The notes under the pieces were generated by a model. It saw only the letters and a program-made list of their open reading frames with translations, was not told the origin of the DNA and did not search any database. 64,000 nt of DNA. Origin: Chaetorhynchus papuensis. Lineage: Eukaryota; Chordata; Aves; Passeriformes; Rhipiduridae. Of the stretch, positions 37,801 through 49,800 are shown one piece after another (position 1 is the stretch's first letter; every line of letters begins with the position of its first letter). Both the position numbers and the translations under genes were made by a program. The DNA lies in the NCBI GenBank assembly GCA_013396525.1, contig VWYX01001147.1:17708-81707 (forward strand), written 5' to 3'.

Positions 37801-40800
37801 TGGGAGAGGCAGTAAAAGGTGCCAGCCAGCCCCCAGAGCAGGGAGCGGGGCTGCAGCCTCTGTCGCGTGAGACGAAGGCCCCGGCAGCAGCTCCCACCAG
37901 AATCGAGGTCACCATCCCAATCCCCCTGGATATGTACCAAGGCTCCGGAGCGTCCGAAGGCAGCAGTGAGTTGTGGGATCAGGGAGGCAGAGAAGGCGTC
38001 GGTGTGGAGCCAGAGCTGGGCCGTGGCGTGAGCACGGAGGGTCTGGCAGGAGCAGGTGGCACGGGTGACCGTAAAGATGGACCATCTCCTTTGTGTGCCA
38101 GAGCCCCCTTAAAGGAAGATTCCGGCGGACGGGAGAGAGATGAGGACCGGGATATTGATGAAACTTCTGAGCAGGGTTTGCCTTCCCTTGTGGATCAGCG
38201 TGTTTCTCTGGGACCTGAAAAGGGCTCGTGTCCAGCAGCAGCCAAGGAGACTCGTGAAGAACACGATGGAGAAAACAAGTCCAAAGATGTCCTCAGAGAC
38301 ACCCCAGGAGAGGCACTTCTGACTGAAGCTGAGTCACACATAGCAGGAGAGGACCAAGAGGAGAAGCAACAGCCACTGGGGGGAGAAGGAGGTCCGGATG
38401 TGACCCCATCAGAGCCTTCTGAAAGTGTGTCCCAAAAAGAGGCTGAGCCCAAGGAGGGAGAAGATTCCGGGCCCATTCTAGAAACAGCCAAACTCCGTGC
38501 TGAGGTGGAAGATGATGTGAAGGACAAAGATGCTCCTTCGGAAGAGGCTGTGCCAGACGCAGGGGGCCGCCGGACGCCCAGGAGGAAGCCCAGTGGCCTG
38601 GCTGCGGACAAGGCCAGCCGTGTCCCTCTCCTCAAAGGTGTGTGCTCAGCTGCCGCCCTGGGCTCGCCTGGCTCCAGCACCGCAGCTTGCTGCCACCTCG
38701 ACTCCTGCTGCTTGGAAATGGCCTGGACCTGTGCTGTGACTGATCTCCAGCACTGCTGCTCCCTCCCTGCCCCTCCCTCTTTATTTAATCCTGGATTGGA
38801 TTGCCAGACCCTTGCGCTGCGGTTCCGCATCCCTTGCATGGTGCTGGCGTGTCCCTAATCATGCTTTTTTTCACCTGTTTTTGTTTTGATTTCCTTGGAT
38901 CTGCTGGGTGGGCGCCTTAGCTCCCACCTGGCACCTTCCCAGAGAAGACGAGGAGCGGATGGACGCGGCTCTGGCATGGTGGAGCGGGGCTAACCTGGCG
39001 TGTGCAGCTTGTTCCGGCAGGACACGTGCCATCTGGTTTGCATGTCTGATCCAATAACTCTTGGAATTGGCTTTCCTAAAGAGGAGGGAGGAGGAAAAAG
39101 GCAAGGATGGCAGGTCTAACCATGGAAAAGCCCCCACATTGATCCTGTTTCTTGTACTTTCCCCTTAAATATCCGCTATCCAAGGCTGCTGGAGGCACGG
39201 TCTGCAGCCAGCAGGATCTTTTCCTACTGCCAGGCATGTCCATTGCTCTTCCAAAGCGTCCTGCTGCCATCCCAGCTCTGGATGGGGTGTCCCTGGGTGT
39301 GCCAGCACAGTGCTGGGTTTGGGGGTTCAGCAGGAGCTGCCTGTCTGTCTGGAGGCATCTAACCAGTGTGTGGGGCTGGGCTGGGTCAAGGTTTGAGTTC
39401 ACCACTGAATGCACGAGCATCCCTTAGACCTTTCCCTTCTGTTTTCCACCTCTCCTGGGCTTGGGAATGTCCCAAGGGCCCAGCTCAGTGGCTGAAGGCA
39501 GGTGGTGCTGTGAGCTGTTAACCAGCCAGGGCAGCAGGACACGCGTTGGTGTCTCACTGTGTTGTACCTCAGCTCGGCTCTCCGGGGTCTGTCCTGGGGG
39601 AAGCTCTGCCTTTTCCCCCAGATCCACGTTCCAAAGGCTGGCTTGGCTGCTCCCGTTAGCCTGGGAATGCTGCTCTGGTTTGCGGCTCTTCGCTGCGCGA
39701 GGCTCACGAAGAAATTGTTGATGGAGCTTTTTCCCCTGGAGCTAAAGCTCACGGCACATTTCTCGTTGTTCCCTCCGGGATCAGCAGCGGGAGGCTTCGC
39801 TCGTGTGCTGCGGGGCACTGGCATGGCTTGCACTGGAGCCTGGTGGGGATGCACTGCCCAGAGCCAGCCAGCTTCTGATTCAGTCGGAGAAGTTCAATTA
39901 TTTAATGGTCTTTCCCTTCAAAGACCGAGATACTTGGTGGCTGTTTGGCTCCAGCCTTGCTCCAGTGTGCAGTTTAACTGAATTTGGGAGGGGTGGTGCC
40001 TCCAGCAGCTCTGGGATGGGTCAGTGCTGGATTAACAACATTGTCCTTGTCTCTGGGAGAGGGCTGATCCCCCAGGACAAGTTTCCAAACACTGGGGACA
40101 ATATCAGCAGCTTCTCCTCCCAATTAGCTGAAGATGGGGGGAAAAGGGCTTTGTTATGAGTGCCCTGTAGTTCACACTTTATCTCCTCCCCATTTCTGAT
40201 CTCCTAATTAGACTGACCCAGGTGGAAGGGGCACTGTGCTGGGAGGCAGGGAGCAGCCTGTCAGGAGAGATGGGAATTAACAACAGTCAGGATAAAAGTG
40301 CTCTACAATGCCAGCTGAACACCCCCCTTAAATGAGATCACGGTGCTGCTGGACTGGGGCTTGAGTCCCTGTTTATATGATTGTTAGAACAAGTGGGTGT
40401 TCCAGAGACTCGTGTTTGGGGTTAAAGGGAACTTTCTGTCCTAAGCTGGATGGATCCTGCGGGAGCTGGGTGGAAATCTGGGCGAAATGCTCTCACACAA
40501 ACCTCGTTGATGTGTCTGGCCTCCAGTGCTGACTAACACAGGATCATCTGCTAACACAGAAGGAATGTGTCTGTGGAGTGGTGGAAGGATTTCTGCAAGA
40601 AACGGTGACTTGGTCGTGTTTCTAAGAACAGTGTTGAGTTTAAGGGAGAGCAGGGACAGGGAACACCCCCAGCGGTGTGGAGTCATCTCTGGAGTTTATG
40701 ACCAGTCCCAGGAGGTGTAACTGTGTGTTTCCATCTGTCAGGTCGTGTTGACAAGGAAGGGACCGAAGCTGATGAAAAGAAACCCAAGGTAAGCTACAAA

Positions 40801-43800
40801 ACAAAACCAGGGGTGACACCTGTCCACATTCCTGGCCCCTCTCCCTCCCTCCCTCCTGGCCTGCTCTTGTGCCTCTTAGGAAACCTTCCCATTATGTTCC
40901 ATTTTTCTATTTGTTTTCAAGAGTGTTTTTATTTTTTCTTCCCTCCCTCGGGTTTGGATGGTGCAATCCATGGGTTCTTTGAGGGTGAGGAAATGGTCCA
41001 AATCTAAATCAAACACGTAGCTCATGGGGTTGGGTGGGTGGTTGGAGAAATCATTTTCTCAGCCCAGGACTGGAAAGCAGCAGCTGACCTTGGGGCAGGC
41101 TCAAAACTGCACTGGGGACAAGCATAACTGTGAAAAGAGCAAAACATGTAATTAAAACATTAAATTAAATAATCTAGGCCTTGCAGATCATAGAATATCC
41201 TGGGTTGGAAGGGATCCACAGGAATTTGATAATCCAGCTCCTGACTTGCACAGGACAACCCCCCAAAAAGATGCTGTGTTGTATTCTGGGTGAGGAACAG
41301 AGTTTAATAATGGGTAAATTCCAGAGGTTTAACAATATCTGTCACACTGGTAATTTGGAGGAGGTTTAGCTCAGCTGGCCATTATCCTGGTTAGTGCCTG
41401 AGTGGGATAATGGACAAGGTGAGGGGAAATTCAGTGGGTGAAGAGTTAAAGATGAGGGATAGAATTATTTTCAAACACTGAAATTTGTTATTTCTCTATT
41501 CACTGCCCCGGCAGTCCCAGCCATCACCTACCCCACACCCAGCTCTGTATTGCACCTTCTAATCCTATTTAATGTTGCTGATCCCATTTTGTTTCCCTCC
41601 CATGCTGATTTTTTTTGTTTTTGTTCCCATTTTATTTCGTTTCCATGTCCAAGAAATCCTCACCCTGCCCTGCCAAACCCCCCGGCTCCATCCCCCCCCT
41701 CCGACACTCAGCCCCTCCGAAACCACCCTCCAGCCCTGCCTCCGCCTCCAAACGAGCCCCTCCTGCCTCGGAGACAAGAGCCAAGGTAAGGGAGTGGGGT
41801 GTGAGAGAGGCCAGGGGCAGCACCTGGAGGCGTTCCTGGTGGTGGAGCTTGGCTGGGTCCTTCCCTGTGCCGTGGAGAGGGTGGGATGTGCTTCCCCTTC
41901 ACCTTCCCGGGCTGGGCTGCGCTGTTGGTGCTGGGAGGGAGCAGCACAGAGAGCCCTTGCTGCAGGCAGCAGATGAGTTTGAGCCGTGCCAGAGCTGCAG
42001 GTGCTGCACAGAGCAGGGAATGCACCCGTGGCTGATCCTGCAGGGGGAGCAGAACCTCGGAGCTTGGTGGCATTCGGTCACATAAATACACCCGTGGTGA
42101 GGGAAAGCTCAGGGAGTGCAGCTCTCACAGAATCCTGGAATGGTTTGGGTCGGAAACGACCTTAAATCTCACCCAGTCTCTCCCCCGCTTTGGCAGGGAC
42201 ACCTCCCGCTGCCCCAGGCTGCTCCAGGCCGTGTCCAGCCTGGCCTTGGGCACTGCCAGGGATCCAGGGGCAGCCACAGCTGCTCTGGGCACCCTGTGCC
42301 AGTCACAGATGCTGGGATTAATTTATCTTCTGTACAAAAGTTTAGCAGAGCAGGGGAAACCAGAGGCTGAAATGTAGAGAACAGAGGTGTGGCTGAACCA
42401 GGTGTGAGCGTGCAGTGAATGGTGCAGCTGCAGCCAGGGGCAGGGAAGGGTCACAGCTGCTCCAGCAGCCCGGGATGTGCCCTGGCCGTGGGGATGGGAC
42501 ACGAGGTGTGAACAGGCGCATTCCGGGTGTGGGGAAGCCCAGGGGAGGAGGTGGGACGGTCTCAGCTCCGCTCCTGAGGGGTGCCAGCCTGTCGCTGAGT
42601 GCCCGCTGTGTCCCCAGGGCCCGGAGGCGAGGGCCGGCTCCAAGGCGGGCACGGCGCGCGGGGGGCAGGCGCAGAGGAACTCCACCAACGCCACCCGCAT
42701 CCCGGCCAAGACCCCCACGGCCCCCAAGACCCCTCCCAGCTCCGGTAGGTGACGGTGGGAGCCGCGTGCTGGTGACTGGGTGGTGCTGCTGGGCAGTTGC
42801 AGGGGGTTGATGACCAAACTCAGCCCTGTCCCGGGGCTGGGGTGCAGAGCCAGGGGTGATCCCTCTGATTGAGCCTTTCCAGGTGCTGCTCGGTCCCCTC
42901 TGTTCCTACAGTCACCAGTGTGTAGGAGAGGGCGGCTGCTTTGTCCTGTGGGATTTCCTCAAATTTGGAAGGTTTAGGCAGCTCCGTTTTTTTAATCCAT
43001 CTGCTCGTTTTCTCTCTGACGACATTTCACAAAGAGCAGGGGCAAGAGGATCAATTCTTCGATTACAGGAATGGAGATTAGCCCATTATGCTCAGAGAAG
43101 AAAACCCCAGAAAGCATCAGGCATTGTGAATTTCCATTAAAATGGTGCATTTCACTGGATATATACATATATTTCATACTTAACCAGAGCTGCATAAAAC
43201 CTTAAATCAATTAATTTTCCAGCTTTATTATGTTTAAGCATCTTTCTCATTCACTAAACAGGCAGAAAGGAGCAGAAAAAACCACCTCCTGCAGCAGCAA
43301 AGACTGAGAAAGGTGATGTTTAAGGGTCTTCTTTTCTTCTTTCATTTCCTTTTCAAACTGGGGACAGTGCTAAGCTGCTCAGCGATCAGCCTTAGTTAAT
43401 CACAGAAAATAATTTTGTGAAAGTGCTTCCAAATTTCTAATAGAAAAGTGGTTCTGAGTGTCTTTTGTCTGTAATTCGTCATGCCACGCTCGGGTGGGGA
43501 GTCTTACTGATGATCCAGGCAATGGAGACCATCTTCCTTCTGGGATGTTAGGAAATTGCCTTTAAATCGCAGTTTTTCCTTCAAAATGGAGTAGAAGAAA
43601 GTGCAGCCACCACCCTCCCCCTGCCCTGGGAGTAGCGGGTGGGCTGTGGGACGAGGCGGAGCGGCCCCCACGGGCAGCAGGGAGCAGGGGAGGGTTCTGA
43701 CCCCGCTGTCCTGTCTGCAAACCCCAGGTGAGCAGCCCAAGTCTGGAGACAGAAGCGGTTACAGCAGCCCCGGCTCCCCCGGGACTCCGGGCAGCCGTTC

Positions 43801-46800
43801 CCGCACCCCCTCTCTGCCCACCCCACCAGCCAGGGAGCCCAAGAAGGTGGCAGTGGTTCGCACCCCACCGAAATCTCCCGCCTCTGCCAAGACCCGCGTC
43901 CAGCCGTCGGCCGCGCCCATGCCCGACCTGAAAAACGTCAAGTCCAAAATTGGCTCCACCGATAACCTCAAGCACCAGCCTGGAGGTGGCAAGGTAAACA
44001 CAGACTCTGCTTCCCAGGGGCCTGTCTGTGGGGACAGCAGGTGCTGGGCGCTCCCTGGGAGATGGGAGAGCCTTCCTGGGGCAGCAGCAGCCTGGCCGTG
44101 GGCAGTGGGCAGTGGGCAGGGCTCCAGCCCAACTCTGGTGTATTTGAAAGGTTTGGGTTGGATGCTTGGCATGGAATTCCTTGCCTGGCTTAGTGCAGCT
44201 CAGCTGTCCCATGGAGAGCTCGTGGTGTGGGTCTCGTGGAGCGGCTGCCAGGGGAGTGACGTTCCCTGGAGAGGGACAGCAGGTTGTGACCTGCAGCTCT
44301 GAGGAGTGGTGGGATCAGGGCTGTGTTTCTGAATCCCACTCTGTGCCTGGAGCAGTCCTCCCAGCACTGAGGAGAGCACAGGACGGTCTGTCTCCACCTT
44401 CTGAGGGTCTCAGGCTCGGACCCCACGTTTTCCAGACACTGGGATTTTGGATCCAGCTCTGTTGGTTTCGGGTTGTGTTGTGCTGTGTGGCTGCACGGTG
44501 CAGGGTGGCACGGCCAGAGCTGGGGGCACTTCTGTCCTTTCAACCACTTTGCACGAGCAGCAAAGTGACCTCTGGGCTCCAAGTGCTTGGGAATGAGGGT
44601 ATTGGTTAAATTCTGCAAGCCTGGCAGGGGACACTGCCTGCCCTGGGGGGGACACCGCCTGCCCTGGGGTGACACTGCCTGGCTCCAGACCTTGCAGAGC
44701 CACAACAAGCGTTCCCTGAGTGCTGTGCATGGCATTTTGTGTGAGCAGGTACCTCGGTGGCTCTGAATGTTCCCCTTTGGCATGGGGGGAGGCTTTGAGT
44801 TGGCTCCTCTGCATCCTCTGAAATGGCAGCCTGCTTTTCCATGGCCTTTCCAGGCGTTTTCCACCGTGGCTGGCAATTTACTGGCTTTGTGCCACAATCC
44901 AGGGGGGCTCTGGAGCCTGGGCAGGGCTCTTGGTCATGAGACAGCAGCACATGAGCACAGTGTCCTTTCTGGGGGGGCTCAGCCCTCCTTCCCACTTAGC
45001 ACAAGACACCCCCACAGACCCTGTTCTCCAGGGATTTTAGAAGGAACCCTTGTTTACTGGAAAATAGTTAAATTATTTGCTTGTTCTTTTTTAATCCAAC
45101 TTTTACAAGTTGGTTTTTTCTCTTTCTGCTTCTCTGTTGTTGCTACTGAAAGAGTAAGAGCAGCTGAATTTGGGACAGTTCCTTGCTCTTTGCAGGGGAG
45201 AATGGCTGGATGCTCTGCTGGGGGTTCTGTAGGACACGAGCTGCTCTCAGCAGAACGGTTGCAGCTGGAGCAGAAGGGGCTGATCCCACACGTTTGATTT
45301 TAGGCTGGTCAGAAATGGGCTTGGAGCCTGCTCTCCGTGGAGATTCCAGACCCCCAGCCCAGGGGAGCAAAGGAACACGGGGCACACACACCAGGAGCCA
45401 GCCAGGCCACGTCTCTGCCAGTGTTCCTGCATGGCCTGAGCACTCCTGTTGTCGCTGGATCACCGAGTGCTGCTCTGGCAAAGCCTGGTCTGGCAGAGCT
45501 GGGTCCTGATTTGGGGGATTAGTGGATGTGAACTTGGAAAATCCTGCTGGAGGCACATGCCAGCCGTGGTGCTGCTCAGGCTGGAGAGCCAGGGCATGGC
45601 AGGGAGCTCTGCTGGCAGCAGCAGGCCAGGGTTGGGGTGCTGGGGTGGAGGCGAGGTGCCTGCTCAGCCCTGGGGATGGTGCTGCCCAGGAGTGTCTGTG
45701 CCAGGGAAGTGACACTGTCGGTCGCTCTCACAGGGCTGTGCTTCACACAGGCTCAGACCTGTGGGTTTTTACCTGCATTTACACCTGTGGGGGTTGTAAA
45801 GCCACTCCAGGGTGTGTGGGGAAGGAGCAGGGATTGTCTTCACCCTCGGGTTGTCTGGAAGAGCTGCTCCGATGCCCGAGGTCCCTCCCTACACAACCAG
45901 TGGCACCAGTGTCATCAGCACAGAAATCCATGTGTGGAGGGAAGGCTTTGGGTTAGGGTTAGGGTTAGGGTGGGGCTGGAGGCTGTGGGTAGCAGGGCCC
46001 GTGGTTCCCATGCGGCCCCAGCCCTTCCTGGCCTTGCTCTGGCATTGGGAATGTGCCAGAGCTGGGATGGGGCTGCACTCCTGCTCTGGGGCTGCACTCC
46101 TGGCAGCGTTGGCTTTCTCTTGGTAGCTGTGGAGGGAGTGTGAGCCCTGTGCAGGGCAGAGCTCGGTGTCCTCTCCCAGTCCTGGACACGCAGCTCCTGC
46201 TCCCCAGCCCGGCCAGTGGCACCTGTTTGCCCAAGGCCGGGTGTGCCTGGCCCAGGAGGGGGCTGGCATGGGAGCTGGAGCTGGGCAGGACTCTTCTGTC
46301 AGCTCCATCCCTCCTCCTTCCACTGGCTCTGCAGAAGCTGAGTCTCTGAGCCCTGGAGGAGTCTCTGGGCCCTGGTGCCTCTCAGCGGTGCCTCCCCGTG
46401 CGTTCGCTGCCCAGCGAGTTCCCCGTTCCGTGCAGTGAGAGGAACCAGGCTGAGCCGGTTTTCTGGCTGGTGTTTGTGGCCTGGGACCCAGGGCTGCATC
46501 ACCCCCCAGGCCTGTCCAGGCTCTAGCTATAACCTGCCCACCTCCATCTTCACTTTCCAGCCCAGGAGCAGGCAGATCTGTGCAGCAAGTCAGAGATTCT
46601 CCTTTTCACTCCTGGCCCTGGAAGGCAGGTTCCTGGTTTAGGGATGTAACACATGGTCAAGCTGCAGATGGTCATGTTGTTTCTCACGCTCTTTTCTGGC
46701 TACTAAAGGTGCAGATAATTAATAAGAAGCTGGACTTTAGCAGCGTTCAATCCAAGTGTGGCTCAAAGGATAATATCAAACACATCCCGGGCGGAGGCAG

Positions 46801-49800
46801 TGTGAGTACCTTCACACTTTCAATGCTCTATAATAGTTCTTATGATAAGTGGCATGTTGTGTACACTAAACTGCCAATGCTATCTGCAGCGACCCTGCCA
46901 TCAGATAGCTATTGGTGACGTGCAATGACTCTTTTCTGGCTACCAAAGGTGCAGATAATTAATAAGAAGCTGGACTTTAGCAACGTTCAATCCAGGTGTG
47001 GCTCAAAGGATAATATCAAACACATCCCAGGCGGAGGCAGTGTGAGTACCTTCACACTTTGAATGCACTGTAATAATCCTGATTTTAGTGGCATGTTGTT
47101 ACACTAATCACCAATGCTATCTGCAGCCACCCTGCTGTCACATAGCCATTGGGGGCGTGCTGTCATTTAACCCCATTAACCCCAAAGATGACCCCTAACA
47201 AGTCCTGGACATGCCTGACATGGACAGAACTAACTGCCCCGTGTCCAAACCACGTCTGTAACAAAACATCCCAGTAACTCCAGGGTTTTGCGCTACCTGG
47301 AAGGTGAAAGCCTCCTTGTCTGTGGGATGGGGCCTCTGGCACACAGTGATGCAGGAGAGGGGTAGATTCAGGAGCAGACCCAGTCCTCGTTGCTTAATGT
47401 GCTGCTAAATTGGACACGATCCTGCCCAACATGTGAGCACGCAGGTTCCTGCCCATTCCCATCAGGCAAGTACGATCCATGCAAATATTAAGTTTCTCCT
47501 TGCTAACGAATGTGTCCAGCAGCGCCCACAGAGGCTGAGCCTGAGGTATTGTTGAGATAATTGATTTGAATGCTGGCATTTCCAGCTGTTCCCACATAAA
47601 TACCAGACTCAGCTTTCAGTTACTGTGCCAGAAACCTGGAGAAACTCCACAGAGGTTGGTGGATTTACAGCTGGAGACAGTTTGGGTCCAGGAAAGATGC
47701 TGGACCGAGGAAAGCACATCCCTGAGACCCCAGACAGTGTGACTGGGGTTTGTGGGGCCTGGTCTGAGATGTTCCCCATGGATTTTCCTTGGGCTGTTTT
47801 TGATCTCTGTGGATGCTCTCCCTAAGAAACTGAGCCTTGCAGAAGGCTTGGCAGGTGAACACAGGGACACAGCTGGGTTTGCAGCCTCCGGCTTAAATTT
47901 GGTGTCACTGTGCAGTTATTTCAGAGGAGCTGCTCTGCAGAGCTCAGACCCCTGTGCAGCAGTTCCATGGTTGTCCCTTTTCCTCACTCTGGGGTCCTGC
48001 ACTGCCTGGGCTGCCCAGGGTGCGGTGGGCCAGGAGTTAGTGTTGGCCACGACTCCTCCGTGCTGTGGCGGGTGCTGAGCTCGTCCCTTCCTCCATGGAG
48101 AGCTCACACTCTGGGTGTTGGCAGCTGCAGTGGGGACTGGAAGGAGAGCAGAAAGTTCCAATTGCTGATTGCCTGCACTGTAAACAGGAGGAATTTCAGT
48201 CCCAGGTCTCAGCGGTGCCTGAATTGCTCCTAGACCCTTCAGGGTCACAGCTGGGACTAGAAAGGCACCAGCTGCCCTTTTTGGGTGTTTCCTACTTTCC
48301 AACCAAATCTGGCTCCTCTCCTGCCCAGTGCATTAAACGTGTGACCTTTCCCAGCGCTGTCTCCACGTCTGTGTCCACGGTGTGCTCCCAGACCCCGAGG
48401 GGTTGCTTTTCTCCCTCTCTGTCTCCTGTCGAATGTGCCTTTTGGTCTGCGTGAGCATCTGAGACAAGGCAGGTCAGCAGGGCTCTGTGCCTGGGACTGA
48501 GCCTCTGCTCCTCCTTCTCCTGGCTCCTGGTGGGCCGAGGGCTGTTCCTCAGGGCTGTGGCAGTCACAATCTGTCACTGGGGGTGACGGGGCCAGCGTGG
48601 GAACTGAGGGATGCACCTTCCCCTGGGGCTTGTGGCTCAGCCCCGGGTGCACAGATGGGGAGCAGAGGCTGCAGTGGATCCTTGGTGCTGGTCTGGGGCT
48701 GCTGGGAGGAGGCAGCTCCTGTGCACAGGTGCCCGTGGTGCTGGCACATCCTCTGAGACTGGTGGGAGCATCGCACCCGCCGTGGTGCTCGGGGGAAACA
48801 CAGAGAGCAGCGGATGCTCCCCGGGAAATCCGGGCTGTCCCCAGAGCCAGAGCCAACCCCAAGGTGTCGATGATCCCATTTCTCCTGGACAGCCCCACTA
48901 ACTCCAGCAGCAGCTGACCCACACCCGGTGTGAGTCCCAAGCCAGGGTCCAGGGGAACCCGTGGGGTTCTGGGGATGTTTTCTCCCCCCTTGTCTCCTGC
49001 TCCTGCCGTAGCTGCCGTGTGTGTGCCGTGCTCCGAGGGTCCTCTCCCGGTGTGTAGCTGCTAACGTAGCTCTGCAGAGCCCCTGTTGGTGTCCCTGTGT
49101 GTGTGTGTGTCCCGTGTCCCCGGTGTCCGTGAGCAAGAGGCCACCGGCCCCACGCGGTCTGGGGACGGGGGGATCCGTGGCATTGCTGGAGCCCACGGTC
49201 AGAGACATCGTGGGCAAAACACATCAAAACAGAGCTTAAATATCATGAAATGCTGTCGTGGTTCAGTATTTTGTAACTGCCATTTTAATTTCTATGATGT
49301 GAACTCCAGATATTTAGACTTTGCTTTGCTTTTTTTTTTTTTTAACCCTTATTTCCGTTACAGCATTTTTCAGAAATGCATATTTTGGTCACTCTTTTAA
49401 AAGTTCTGTGCACATTGATCATTTCTGTTCTTTCAGTTTTTGTGGACATAAGCTTTATGTTTTACACCAGAAAAGGTATTTATTTTTTACGTTTTCTCTC
49501 TGGTATATCTCCTCCTTTTGGATGATGTGTATGCAAATCTTAATTAATTACCACTCCACTTTCTCTCTCACTTGAGCACTTTAAAATTGCCTCTACTCCC
49601 CCCTCTGTGGAGAGGTGATCTCGTGCATGCTGACATGTTAAGAGGCTACTGCACACGGGCATTAATGATCTCCCATTTCTGATGACAGTTTCTTTGGTGT
49701 CCTTAATCCTCCTGGGGTTTGAGCTGTCCTTTCCCTCCAGTCCAGCTCAGGTGCCGCTGTGTGTTGTGCTCCCCCTCCCCACCTGCCCGTGCTGGCCACC

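Larger units (their letters stand above)
46689..47167 (+). repeat. MAPT: Tandem duplication carrying MAPT exon 10 twice (240-bp unit)
   Basis: Unit 1 (46689-46928) and unit 2 (46929 to about 47167) each run from CTCTTTTCTGGCTAC through the exon and about 130 bases of downstream intron. The exons differ at three of 93 bases. The introns are more diverged, with small indels (TCAATGCTCTATAATAG against TGAATGCACTGTAATAA). That pattern is that of an old duplication with selection on the exons, not an assembly stutter. Confidence 0.95.

Noticed and set aside
46689..47167. Exon 10 duplication as an assembly artefact
   Set aside because: The copies differ at several exonic and many intronic positions, including indels, which a collapsed or stuttered assembly would not create.
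48257..49227. Long - strand frames within MAPT intron 10
   Set aside because: Low-complexity, no start context or splice logic, and no similarity that I recognise. A saitohin-like intronic gene, known only in primates, is not supported.
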